Shown here piece after piece: positions 16,933 to 25,621 of a DNA stretch of 58,034 nt (the stretch's first letter is position 1; each line of letters opens with the position of its first letter). The stretch covers positions 1 through 58,034 of the forward strand of contig PLZB01000010.1 in assembly GCA_003151955.1 (NCBI GenBank), written 5' to 3'. The position numbers were made by a program, and so were the translations under genes. The notes beneath the pieces were generated by a model. It saw nothing but the letters and a program-made list of their open reading frames with translations. It did no database searches and was not told the DNA's origin. This DNA is from Acidimicrobiaceae bacterium (GTDB lineage: Bacteria; Actinomycetota; Acidimicrobiia; Acidimicrobiales; UBA8190).

Positions 16933-17952
16933 TCAGACGACGGCCCGGGCTGCCTCGACCAGGGCGGCCGCTCCCCCCAGGGACCGGAGCAGGTCGTTCA
17001 GGTGGGTGCAGGAGTCCGTCCGGGTCAGGGTGACGGGCACGGACTCAGGCAGCTCGGCCAGGTCCATCCCGGCCAGCCGGCCCACGGCACCGGCCGCCCC
17101 GGGGCACTCCAGGAAGGGGAGGACCCTGGGCTCGGCCACCACCGACTCCAGGGTGGTCCCGGTCCCCTCCACCGTCACGGCGTACTCGTGGAGGACGGCC
17201 TCGGAGCCGTCGGCCTCCCCGACCGTGTCCCGGAACATGGCCCAGACCGAGAACCGGCCGTCCGGGCCCAGCCCGACGTCGAGGAGGCGACGGCGGCGCA
17301 TCCAGTCCGGGGCGAGCGGGCCGATCCGGTGCCAGCCGTCGGTGTCGGTGCCGACCAGATCGGTGGCGGGGGGGCAGTCCTGGAGGGGGACCCCGCCCCC
17401 GGCCCGGACGCTGTCCATGGCCGAACCGCCCTTGCGCCAGCCCGAGCAGAGGTCGTTCATCCGCTCCTCCATGTCCACCGGGACCAGGACGGAGGCGTCG
17501 ATGCCGCTCCGCCGGGCCAGGCGCATCCAGGCGTAGCCCGAGATCAGCATGGCGGCGGGCAGGTCGTCGAGGACCTGACGGAGCAGCGAGCGGGCCTCGC
17601 CGGCGGGGGTGAGCCCGTCGAGGTGGCGCCGGAAGCCGCCCCCGGCCCGGGTCCCGACCAGTCCGGCGGCCCAGGCCGCGTCCGGGGTGGTCTCCAGCTG
17701 GACCAGGGTCCGGCCCTCGTCGAACCCGGCCGTCATGGCCACCTCGGCCAGGACCGTCGGGCCGCCGGGACCGGCCGGGGTCACCAGGTCCCGGGCGGCT
17801 CCGGCCATGGGCAGGGCCGACCCCGGACCGGGCCGGTGGCCGACGTCGATGTGCATGGTCCGGCGGATGGTCCCCTCCCGGCGGCCGGGGACCCCCGGCA
17901 GGGGATCGACGAGGAGCCCGGGAGGCGTCGGGCCGGGGGGGTCGTGTTCCAC
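16933..17952 (-). CDS. DUF2889 domain protein
   Basis: A 339-residue protein that I assign to DUF2889 from its RRTMHIDVGHRPG start, the central FDEGRTLVQLETTPD region and the C-terminal ECPGAAGAVGRLAGM and CTHLNDLLRSL blocks. The last of these contains conserved Cys and His. The enzymatic role is unknown; such genes are seen in catabolic clusters. I use the GTG at 17952. TACCGT lies seven bases upstream and the operator at 17984-17999 is 31 bp away, while a longer reading to 18027 would place the operator inside the gene. Confidence 0.7.
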   Translation of the reverse strand: MEHDPPGPTPPGLLVDPLPGVPGRREGTIRRTMHIDVGHRPGPGSALPMAGAARDLVTPAGPGGPTVLAEVAMTAGFDEGRTLVQLETTPDAAWAAGLVGTRAGGGFRRHLDGLTPAGEARSLLRQVLDDLPAAMLISGYAWMRLARRSGIDASVLVPVDMEERMNDLCSGWRKGGSAMDSVRAGGGVPLQDCPPATDLVGTDTDGWHRIGPLAPDWMRRRRLLDVGLGPDGRFSVWAMFRDTVGEADGSEAVLHEYAVTVEGTGTTLESVVAEPRVLPFLECPGAAGAVGRLAGMDLAELPESVPVTLTRTDSCTHLNDLLRSLGGAAALVEAARAVV

Positions 17953-17983
17953 CCCGCCCACGGTAGCGGTCCCCGACCGTTCT

Positions 17984-17999
17984 CCGACACCGGCGTCAG
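17984..17999. promoter_or_regulatory. palindromic operator, copy 5 (one mismatch)
   Basis: CCGACACCGGCGTCAG matches the palindrome except for C in place of T at position 2. It lies between divergent genes, 31 bp from the DUF2889 start and 60 bp from the MFS start. Confidence 0.65.
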
Positions 18000-18059
18000 G
18001 GTTCGGGAGGGACGGGGCTTCCGACACCGCAGGGCCCGGCCCGGTCAGACTGAACTGCC

Positions 18060-19385
18060 GTGCCCGCCGCAGACGGACCCCCCGCCCTCACGCTCCACCT
18101 CCACCGTTGGACCGACCGTGCCGTGGTGGGCGTGGCCCTGGTGGCCCTGGCCTCGGGCTTCGGCCAGTTCGGGATCGTGGCCGCCCTCGGGGACGTGGCC
18201 CGGGGCTTCGGCCACGTCGTCGGGGGGACCTCGGTGGCCGATCAGGCTGGGCTGTCGGGGACCCGGCTCGGCCTCGGCCTGGCCGTCATCCGGCTGGCCT
18301 CCCTGGGCGCCCTCCCCGTCGCCGGGCTGGCCGACCGCTACGGTCGGCGGCGCACCCTCCTGGCCACCTGCGCCGGGGGGCTGGCCCTCACCGTCCTGGC
18401 TGCGACCAGCCCGGGCTACTGGTGGTTCGTGGTCATCTTCGCCCTGGGCCGGCCCCTCCTCAGCGCCACCAACGCCCTGGCCGGCGTCTCGGCGGCCGAG
18501 CAGACCGGGTCGGGGGACCGGACCAGGGCCATGGCCCTGGTGGCGGCCGGCTATGCCGCCGGGGCCGGCCTGGCCGCCGTCCTCCACGGCGTCATCGCCG
18601 CCCTCGGCTTCCGGGGGCTGTTCGCCCTGGCCGCCCTCCCCCTGGCCGGCCTGGCCCTCCTCCGCTCCTGGGTGACCGAGCCCGACCGGTTCGCGCTGTC
18701 CGCCGGGGCCGGCGACCACGCCCGACCCGTCGTCGGAGCGGTGGCCGCCCCCTACCGGGCCCGCCTGGTCGTCGTCGGCCTCCTGGCCTTCGCCGTGAGC
18801 GTGGTCACCGGCCCGGCCAACAGCTACGTCTTCCTCTACGGCCAGGACGTCCTCCACCGCTCCGGACCGGTCCTGGCCGCCATGGTCGTCGCCGCCGGTG
18901 TCATCGGCCTGCCCGGCCTCCTCCTCGGGCGGGCCCTGGCCGACCGACTGGGCCGCCGGCCCACCTGTGCCGGAGCCGTCCTGGCCATGGCCGGGGGCGG
19001 CATCCTCATGTACAGCGGGTCGGTGGCCGCCTTCTTCGCCGGCTACCTCCTCGGCGTCCTGGCCGGATCGGTCTTCGCCCCCGGGGCCGGGGCCCTCCTG
19101 AACGAGCTCTTCCCCACCGCCGTCCGGGCCTCGGTCTCGGGCTGGCAGGTGGCCGCCGGGGTCCTCGGAGCTGCCACCGGCCTCGTCGTCTTCGGGGCCC
19201 TGGCCGACGCCGGCCGCTGGGGGGTGGCGGCCGGGATCACCTTCGCCCCGGCCGCGGTCTCGGCCCTGCTCTACCTCCTCCTTCCCGAGACCCGGGGCCG
19301 GGAGCCGGAGGACCTCTGGCCGACCCCGGCCCTCAGCCGGGCGGAACCTCGGCCCGGAGATGCCGTTCCCGGAGCCGGGTCTTGA
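18060..19385 (+). CDS. MFS transporter
   Basis: A 441-residue major facilitator with about twelve hydrophobic segments. The conserved loop 2-3 motif appears as GLADRYGRRRTL and its pseudo-repeat as RALADRLGRRPT. A polar domain-linker region follows the sixth helix (VTEPDRFALSAG). It is probably an importer of a pathway substrate or exporter of a product, judged only by its place inside the regulon. The GTG start is divergent from DUF2889 with an operator between. The 3' end overlaps the convergent ligase gene by 53 bp. Confidence 0.88.
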   Translation: MPAADGPPALTLHLHRWTDRAVVGVALVALASGFGQFGIVAALGDVARGFGHVVGGTSVADQAGLSGTRLGLGLAVIRLASLGALPVAGLADRYGRRRTLLATCAGGLALTVLAATSPGYWWFVVIFALGRPLLSATNALAGVSAAEQTGSGDRTRAMALVAAGYAAGAGLAAVLHGVIAALGFRGLFALAALPLAGLALLRSWVTEPDRFALSAGAGDHARPVVGAVAAPYRARLVVVGLLAFAVSVVTGPANSYVFLYGQDVLHRSGPVLAAMVVAAGVIGLPGLLLGRALADRLGRRPTCAGAVLAMAGGGILMYSGSVAAFFAGYLLGVLAGSVFAPGAGALLNELFPTAVRASVSGWQVAAGVLGAATGLVVFGALADAGRWGVAAGITFAPAAVSALLYLLLPETRGREPEDLWPTPALSRAEPRPGDAVPGAGS

Positions 19386-20829
19386 GCACCTTCCCGTTGG
19401 GCTCCCGGGGGAGCTCGTCGACGAACTCCACGGTCCTCGGGGCCTTGAAGCCGGCCAGCCGGGTGGCCAGGCGCTCCAGGAGGGCCCCGGCGTCCCTGGC
19501 GGCCCCGGGTCGGACCTCGACGACGGCGTGGACGACGGCCCCCATCCGGTCGTCGGGGATCCCGTAGACGGCGGCGTCGACGACGGCGTCGTCCTCGATG
19601 AGGGCCGTCTCGACCTCGGCCGGGTAGATGTTGACGCCCCCCGAGATGATCAGGTCGGTCCGCCGGTCGGCCAGGAAGAGGTAGCCCTCGGCGTCGAGGG
19701 AGCCGAGGTCCCCCACGGTGAAGTGGGTCTCCTTCCAGGCCCCCTCGGTCTTCTCCGGGGCGTTGTGGTACTCGAAGCGGTGGCCGGGGAAGGCGGAGAT
19801 GTAGATCTGGCCGATCTCCCCCGGGGGCCGCTCCCGGCCCTCCTCGTCGAGGATCTTCACCGAGAGCCCGGGGAAGGGCCGGCCCACCGTCCCGGGCCGG
19901 GCCAGCCAGTCCTCGGGGGAGGCCACCGAGGCCATCCCCTCGCTGGCCCCGTAGTACTCCCAGACCGTCCCGGCCGGGAAGACCTCGAGGATGCGCCGCT
20001 TCACCGGCACCGGGCAGGGGGCGGCGGCGTGGAGGATCCGCCGGACGCTCGACCGGTCGACAGCCTCCCAGTCGGCCTCGAGGATCCGGATGAAGTTGGC
20101 CGGGACCATGTGGGAGGTGGTGACCCCCTCCGATTCGATGAGCCGCAGGCACTCGGTGGCGTCCCACCTGGGCATGATCACGACCCGGCCCCCCTCGACC
20201 AGGGTCATCTGGGCGTAGGCGCCGGGGGCGGTGTGGTAAGCGGGTCCGCACAGGAGATGGACGTCGGTGGGGCCGAAGCCCCAGAAGGCGGCGAAGGGAG
20301 CCGTTGCGGCCTCCCGGGCCGGGGCCGGGGCGGCCCGGGCGATCCCCTTGGGCCGCCCCGTCGTCCCCGAGGTGTAGGTGAAGACGGTGACCGGGGAGCC
20401 TAGGAACTCCTCCCCGGGCGGGTCGTGTCGGGGGTCGGCCAGGGCCTCGTCGACGGTGAGGGCCGACCCCACCCCGGCGGCGGCCTCGAGGGCGGCCGGG
20501 GAGCCGTCGTGGACGAAGACGGTGGCACCGGAGTCGGCCAGGATGTAGGCGATCTCGGGGCTCGTCAGCCGGTAGGAGACCGGGACGACCAGGGCCCCCA
20601 GGCGGGCCACCCCGTTCCAGACGGCGAAGATCCCGGTGCCGTTGCCGGCCAGGACGGCGACCCGGTCCCCGGGCCCGACACCGGCCCCGGCCAGCCGGTG
20701 GGCCACGGCGTTGGCGGACGCGTCGAGGGCGCCGAAGGTCACCCGCTCCTCCCCGCAGACCAGGGCCACCCGGTCGGGATCGGCGGCGGCCACCCCGGCC
20801 ACGCCGCGGGGAGGGTCCGACAGACTCAT
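19333..20829 (-). CDS. AMP-forming acyl-CoA synthetase/ligase
   Basis: A 498-residue ANL-superfamily ligase that should activate a carboxylic acid to its CoA thioester. The P-loop is TYTSGTTGRPKG and the adenylation motif YYGASEG. A hinge follows in the DRRTDLIISGGVNIYP region, and the C-terminal catalytic Lys is in PNGKVLKTRLRE. I start at MSLSDPPRG, because TAGACT lies eight bases upstream and the operator 35 bp upstream. It is divergent from an amidohydrolase operon and likely provides the entry step of the CoA pathway. Confidence 0.9.
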   Translation of the reverse strand: MSLSDPPRGVAGVAAADPDRVALVCGEERVTFGALDASANAVAHRLAGAGVGPGDRVAVLAGNGTGIFAVWNGVARLGALVVPVSYRLTSPEIAYILADSGATVFVHDGSPAALEAAAGVGSALTVDEALADPRHDPPGEEFLGSPVTVFTYTSGTTGRPKGIARAAPAPAREAATAPFAAFWGFGPTDVHLLCGPAYHTAPGAYAQMTLVEGGRVVIMPRWDATECLRLIESEGVTTSHMVPANFIRILEADWEAVDRSSVRRILHAAAPCPVPVKRRILEVFPAGTVWEYYGASEGMASVASPEDWLARPGTVGRPFPGLSVKILDEEGRERPPGEIGQIYISAFPGHRFEYHNAPEKTEGAWKETHFTVGDLGSLDAEGYLFLADRRTDLIISGGVNIYPAEVETALIEDDAVVDAAVYGIPDDRMGAVVHAVVEVRPGAARDAGALLERLATRLAGFKAPRTVEFVDELPREPNGKVLKTRLRERHLRAEVPPG

Positions 20830-20864
20830 GGTGAGCGAGTCTACGACCGCCCCGACCCCGCTGC

Positions 20865-20880
20865 CTGACACCGATGTCAG
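20865..20880. promoter_or_regulatory. palindromic operator, copy 6
   Basis: CTGACACCGATGTCAG between divergent genes. It is 35 bp from the ligase start and 54 bp from the amidohydrolase start. TAGACT (20838-20843, minus strand) and TATGAT (20882-20887, plus strand) are candidate -10 boxes. Confidence 0.8.
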
Positions 20881-20934
20881 GTATGATCACGGGGTTGTGA
20901 CGGCCCGACCGGGGCCGGACGGAGGAGGGAACCG

Positions 20935-22221
20935 GTGCGCGCAGAGGACCTGATCCTCGTCAGTGTCGACGACCACGTCGTCGAGCCCCCCGACATGTTC
21001 GACCAGCACGTCCCGGCCAAGTGGCGGGACCGGGCCCCCCGGATCGTCCACAAGGAGGACGGGACCGACTTCTGGGTCTACGAGGGCAACGAGATCCCCA
21101 ACGTCGGCCTGAACGCCGTGGTGGGCCGGCCCCCCGAGGAGTACGGGATCGAGCCGACCTCCTTCGAGGAGATGCGGCCCGGCTGCTACGACATCGACGA
21201 GCGGGTCCGGGACATGAGCGCCAACGGCGTCCTCGGGTCGATGTGCTTCCCCTCCTTCCCCCAGTTCTGCGGCCAGCTCTTCGCCCGGACCGAGGACAAG
21301 GAGCTGGGCCTGGCCATGCTCCGGGCCTACAACGACTGGCACGTCGACGAGTGGTGCGGGGCCTACCCGGGCCGGTTCATCCCCCTGGCCCTCCCCCCCA
21401 TCTGGGACCCGGCCCTCATGGCGGCCGAGGTCAGGCGGATGGCGGCCAAGGGCTGTCATGCCGTGACCTTCTCCGAGAATCCCTCCAAGCTGGGCTGGCC
21501 CAGCTTCCACAGCGACCACTGGGACCCCTTCTGGACGGCCTGCTCCGAGACGGGGACGGTGGTCTGCCTCCACATCGGCTCCTCCTCCCAGCTGATGATC
21601 ACCGCCCCCGACGCCCCCTTCGACGTCCTCATCAGCCTCCAGCCCATCAACATGATCCAGTGCGCGGCGGACATCCTCTGGTCCCCGGTCCTCCGGAAGT
21701 ACCCCGACCTCCGGATCGCCATGTCCGAGGGGGGGATCGGCTGGATCCCCTACTTCCTGGAACGGGTCGACTACGTCTACGCCCACCACCAGGCCTGGAC
21801 CGGTCAGAGCTTCGGGGACCGGCTCCCCAGCCAGGTCTTCAACGAGCAGATCGTCACCTGCTTCATCGACGACGCCTTCGGGATCGAGAGCCGCCGTCAC
21901 CTCAACCTCGAGAACATCTGCTGGGAGTGCGACTACCCCCACTCCGACTCGACCTGGCCCCAGGCCCCCGAGATGGCCATGAAGTACCTGGCCGGGGTGC
22001 CCGACGACGAGGTCGACAAGATCACCCACGCCAACGCCATGCGGATCTTCCAGTTCGACCCCTTCTCCGTCCGGCCCCGGGAGCAGTGCACGGTGGGGGC
22101 CCTGCGGGCCGAGGCTGCCGACGTCGACACCGCCATCGTCTCCCGCCGCCGGGAGGGCGTCGGCCCCACCAAGCTGACCAAGGCCTCCGACCTCGGGATG
22201 ATGGCCGGCTCCAAGGACTGA
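20935..22221 (+). CDS. amidohydrolase-2 family metal-dependent hydrolase
   Basis: A 428-residue paralogue of the protein at 3.6 kb. The metal motif VDDHVVEPPDMF is at residues 10-21, with GLNAVVGRPPEE, a VVCLHIG motif and the late CDYPHSDSTWP. The C-terminal extension after the barrel (about residues 385-428) is specific to this copy. A GTG start follows an AGGAGGG ribosome-binding site. It heads a two-gene unit with a thiolase-like gene one base downstream and shares operator copy 6 with the ligase. Its place beside ligase and thiolase suggests a pathway step, possibly hydrolytic ring cleavage or decarboxylation, but no substrate is evident. Confidence 0.87.
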   Translation: MRAEDLILVSVDDHVVEPPDMFDQHVPAKWRDRAPRIVHKEDGTDFWVYEGNEIPNVGLNAVVGRPPEEYGIEPTSFEEMRPGCYDIDERVRDMSANGVLGSMCFPSFPQFCGQLFARTEDKELGLAMLRAYNDWHVDEWCGAYPGRFIPLALPPIWDPALMAAEVRRMAAKGCHAVTFSENPSKLGWPSFHSDHWDPFWTACSETGTVVCLHIGSSSQLMITAPDAPFDVLISLQPINMIQCAADILWSPVLRKYPDLRIAMSEGGIGWIPYFLERVDYVYAHHQAWTGQSFGDRLPSQVFNEQIVTCFIDDAFGIESRRHLNLENICWECDYPHSDSTWPQAPEMAMKYLAGVPDDEVDKITHANAMRIFQFDPFSVRPREQCTVGALRAEAADVDTAIVSRRREGVGPTKLTKASDLGMMAGSKD

Positions 22222-22222
22222 C

Positions 22223-23746
22223 ATGGCCGTCGACTGGACCCGGGTCCCCGTCCTCATCGGCGCCGGCCAGGTCACCAACCGGGTCGAGGACCCCGCCACC
22301 TCCCCCGACCCCTTCGCCCTGATGGAGGAGGCCACCCGGCTGGCCGCCCACGCCGCCCACGACCGCCGGGGCGGGGGGCTCATCCGCTCGCTCACCCACC
22401 TCTGGATGGTCCACTCCCTCTCGCTGCGTCACGGCGACCCGGCCGCCGAGCTGGCCCGGAGGCTCGGAGCCGACACGGCCACCAGCCGGTGCTCGGGGAT
22501 GGGGGGATCCGTCCCCCAGTGGCTCGTCAACCGGGCGGCCGAGCTCGTCGTGGCCGGGGACCGGCCCCGGGTCCTCATCGCCGGGGCCGAGGCGCTGGCC
22601 ACCCGGCGCCGGGCCAAGGCCGCCGGCCTCCGGCTCGACTGGCCCACCTCGGAGGGCTGGCCCGACACCTGGCCCCCCATCGAGCCGGACGTCGGGGTCC
22701 ACCCCGTCGAACGGGCCAATGGTCTGGACCAGGCCACCACCATGTACGCCCTGGTGGAATCGGCCCTGGCCCACGCGGCCGGCCAGACCCCGGAGGAGCA
22801 CACCCGGACCATGGGTGTGCTCATGGCCGGGCTCAACGCCGTGGCGGCCGGAAACCCCCACGCCTGGTTCCGGACCCTGCGCAGCGCCGCCGAGCTCGTC
22901 ACCGTCACCCCCGACAACCGGATGGTGAACCTCCCCTACCCGAAGTACTGCAACGCCGTCATGGACGTCGACATGGGGGCGGCTGGCATCGTCACCGACG
23001 CCCGGACGGCCCGGGATCTCGGCCTCGACCCCGCCGACATCGCCTACCTCACCGGCTGGGCCGACGCCCACGAGGTCTGGAACCTCTCGGCCCGGCCCGC
23101 CGTCCACCGGGCCCCCGCCCTCGAGGCCTGTGGGGCGACGGCCCTGGCCATGGCCGGGACCTCCCTCGACGAGCTCGGCGCCTTCGACCTCTACGCCTGC
23201 TTCCCCAGCTCCATCGAGGTGGCCCGCGACAGCCTCGGTATCGCCCCCGACGACCCCCGCCCCCTCACCCTGACCGGCGGCCTCCCCTCCGCCGGCGGCC
23301 CCGGCTCCAACGCCGTCACCCATGCCATCGCCAACGCCCTCGACTGGCTCCGGGCCGGCCGGGGCCATGCCACCCTCGTCCAGGGCAACGGCTACTACCT
23401 GACCAAGCAGGCCTTGGGCGTCTACACGAACCACCCGCCGACCTCGAACCCCGAGCCGGTGCCAGGCCTCCAGGACCGGCTCGACGCCGGGGCCCGCCCC
23501 CTCGAGATCGTCCCCAGCCCCTCCGGCGGCGCCACCGTCGTTGCCGCCACCGTCCCCTACGGACGCGACGGGGAGCCCGGGGCCGGGATCGTCCTCGTCG
23601 ACCTCGACGGGACTCCGGGGAGGCGCTCGGTGGCCCGGGCCGATCCCGTCCTCACCGCCGCCCTCGTCGCCGGGGACCCGGTGGGACAGGGCGTGACGAT
23701 CACCCCGGGGGAGGGCGGCGGGCCGAACTGCGCCGCACCGGCCTGA
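22223..23746 (+). CDS. thiolase-like acetyltransferase homologue
   Basis: A 507-residue thiolase-superfamily protein of the longer acetyl-CoA acetyltransferase-like type. A thiolase core spans about 1-400 and an extra C-terminal domain of about 100 residues follows (GATVVAATVPYGRDGEPG onwards, OB-like). The nucleophile region reads CSGMGGSVPQWLVNRAAE and lacks the usual NxCxSG Cys, while TLTGGLPSAGGPGSN replaces the His motif. Catalysis may therefore not be classical thiolysis. It is translationally adjacent to the amidohydrolase. The C-terminal domain may replace a separate DUF35 partner, which is inference. Confidence 0.8.
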   Translation: MAVDWTRVPVLIGAGQVTNRVEDPATSPDPFALMEEATRLAAHAAHDRRGGGLIRSLTHLWMVHSLSLRHGDPAAELARRLGADTATSRCSGMGGSVPQWLVNRAAELVVAGDRPRVLIAGAEALATRRRAKAAGLRLDWPTSEGWPDTWPPIEPDVGVHPVERANGLDQATTMYALVESALAHAAGQTPEEHTRTMGVLMAGLNAVAAGNPHAWFRTLRSAAELVTVTPDNRMVNLPYPKYCNAVMDVDMGAAGIVTDARTARDLGLDPADIAYLTGWADAHEVWNLSARPAVHRAPALEACGATALAMAGTSLDELGAFDLYACFPSSIEVARDSLGIAPDDPRPLTLTGGLPSAGGPGSNAVTHAIANALDWLRAGRGHATLVQGNGYYLTKQALGVYTNHPPTSNPEPVPGLQDRLDAGARPLEIVPSPSGGATVVAATVPYGRDGEPGAGIVLVDLDGTPGRRSVARADPVLTAALVAGDPVGQGVTITPGEGGGPNCAAPA

Positions 23747-23764
23747 CCTGAGCCGGAGCGTTTC

Positions 23765-23780
23765 CTGACGCCAGCGTCAT
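23765..23780. promoter_or_regulatory. palindromic operator, copy 7 (one mismatch)
   Basis: CTGACGCCAGCGTCAT, last base mismatched. It ends 23 bp before the monooxygenase ATG. TAGTGT at 23791-23796 lies between, seven bases before the ATG, matching copy 1 in layout. Confidence 0.75.
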
Positions 23781-23803
23781 AGAAAACGGGTAGTGTTTGG
23801 GGC

Positions 23804-25621
23804 ATGCCTGGCGGAGCCGCGAGCTACGACCCCGAGGCTGTCAGGGCCAGGTACCTGGCCGAGCGCGACAGGCGGCTGGTCCCCGGACGGGCCGACATCC
23901 GCGACCTCCGGACCGACGAGCACTTCGCCCGATACCGGGACGACCCCTTCACACCCTTCGTCGACCGGGACCCGGTCGCCGACAACGTCGATGTCGTGAT
24001 CGTGGGCGGAGGGATCGCCGGGCTCCTGGCCGGGGCCCAGCTCCGGAAGGCGGGGGTGGAGCGGATCCGCATCGTCGACCAGGCGGGTGGCGTGGGCGGG
24101 ACCTGGTACTGGAACCGCTACCCGGGGGTGATGTGCGACGTCGAGTCGACCATCTACCTCCCGATGCTCGAGGAGCTCGGCACCATCCCCACCCGCCGCT
24201 ACGCCTTCGGCGGGGAGATCCTGGCCCACCTCGAGGCGGTCGCCGACCGGTTCGACCTCGGGACCGACGCCCTGTTCCACACCGGGGTGACCGGGGCCCG
24301 GTGGCAGGAGGACACGGCCCGGTGGCGGGTCCGCACCGACCGGGGCGACGAGCTCACCTGCCGGTGGTACGTGCTGGCGGTGGGGATCCTCAACCTCCTG
24401 AAGCTGCCCGCCATCGCCGGTATGGAGGACTTCGCCGGACCCTCGTTCCACACGGCCCGCTGGGACTACGGGACTACGGGCGGCGGGCCGGACGAGCCCC
24501 TCACGGGCCTGGCCGACAAGGTCGTCGGGCTCATCGGCACCGGGGCGACCGGCATCCAGTGCGTGCCTCCCCTGGCCGCGTCGGCGAAGCACCTCTACGT
24601 GTTCCAGCGCACCCCGTCGGCCATCGGCGAGCGGGGCAACCGGCCCACCGATCCCGGCTTCGCGGCCGGGCTCGAGCCGGGCTGGCAGCGGGCCCGGATG
24701 GACAACTTCCAGGCCATCATGATGGGCCGGCCCACCGAGGTCGACCTGATCGACGACGGCTGGACGCACCACTACGCCGCGGTCCAGCACCCCCCCCGGG
24801 ACGAGGGGATGACGACGGCCGAGTACCTCCGCCGCGCCGAGAAGCTCGACTACGCGGTCATGGAGGCCCACCGGCACCGGGTCGAGGAGCTGGTGTCCGA
24901 CCGGGCCACGGCCGAGATCCTGAAGCCCTACTACCGGTACATCTGCAAGCGGCCCTGCTTCCACGACGAGTACCTCCAGGCCCTGAACAACCCCAACGTC
25001 ACCCTGGTCGACTGCCCGGCCGGGATGGAGCGGATCACCGGACAGGGCCCCGTCGTCGACGGGAAGCAGTTCGAGGTCGACTGCCTCATCTACGGCACCG
25101 GCTTCCAGGCCGAGCTCACCCCCCTGTTCCGCCGGTCCGGCCACGACATCGTCGGCCGGGGCGGGGTCACCCTGGCCGGGAAGTGGGCCGACGGCGCCTC
25201 CAGCCTCTACGGCATGATGAGCCGTGGCTTTCCGAACCTCTTCGTCATGCCGGCCCCGGGCCAGCAGGCTGTGGTGACCGTCAACTACACCCAGCTGGCG
25301 GTGCTCGGGGCCGAGTTCGTCGGGGGCGCGATCGGACAGCTCGAGGCCCGGGGGGTGGAGGTCTTCGACGTGAGCGCCGAGGCCGAGGAGGCCTGGACGG
25401 AGAGGATCGTCGGCTCCTACGTCGACAGCAGCGCCGTCATGTCCGCCTGCACCCCGTCCCGGATCAACAACGAGGGCCACCCCGAGGCGATGAACCCCCG
25501 CAACGGCAACTACGGCCGGGGCCTCGGCGACTGGTTCGGCTACCGGGAGCTGCTCGAGGGGTGGCTCCGGGACGGCCGGTTCGAGGGCCTCGAGCTCGAG
25601 GTCCGGTCGACGGCGCCGTGA
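23804..25621 (+). CDS. Baeyer-Villiger flavin monooxygenase
   Basis: A 605-residue class B flavoprotein monooxygenase that inserts oxygen next to a ketone to give an ester or lactone, using FAD and NADPH. The FAD motif IVGGGIAGLLAG is near residue 67 and the GGTWYWNRYPGVMCDVES block near 97. The fingerprint FxGxxxHxxxW appears as FAGPSFHTARW. A second Rossmann motif, GTGATGIQ, follows and the FQRTPSAI block comes after it. The N-terminal extension of about 60 residues is typical of the larger cyclohexanone/steroid-type enzymes. It is followed, with overlapping stops and starts, by an SDR and a lactonase-like amidohydrolase, which together would form ketone, lactone and hydroxy acid. Operator copy 7 precedes it. 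Confidence 0.92.
   Translation: MPGGAASYDPEAVRARYLAERDRRLVPGRADIRDLRTDEHFARYRDDPFTPFVDRDPVADNVDVVIVGGGIAGLLAGAQLRKAGVERIRIVDQAGGVGGTWYWNRYPGVMCDVESTIYLPMLEELGTIPTRRYAFGGEILAHLEAVADRFDLGTDALFHTGVTGARWQEDTARWRVRTDRGDELTCRWYVLAVGILNLLKLPAIAGMEDFAGPSFHTARWDYGTTGGGPDEPLTGLADKVVGLIGTGATGIQCVPPLAASAKHLYVFQRTPSAIGERGNRPTDPGFAAGLEPGWQRARMDNFQAIMMGRPTEVDLIDDGWTHHYAAVQHPPRDEGMTTAEYLRRAEKLDYAVMEAHRHRVEELVSDRATAEILKPYYRYICKRPCFHDEYLQALNNPNVTLVDCPAGMERITGQGPVVDGKQFEVDCLIYGTGFQAELTPLFRRSGHDIVGRGGVTLAGKWADGASSLYGMMSRGFPNLFVMPAPGQQAVVTVNYTQLAVLGAEFVGGAIGQLEARGVEVFDVSAEAEEAWTERIVGSYVDSSAVMSACTPSRINNEGHPEAMNPRNGNYGRGLGDWFGYRELLEGWLRDGRFEGLELEVRSTAP

Noticed and set aside
23797..25617. A 1152-residue frame suggesting a giant fusion ahead of the SDR
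   Set aside because: Its first 600 residues are out-of-frame translation of the Baeyer-Villiger gene. The true start is the GTG overlapping that gene's stop.
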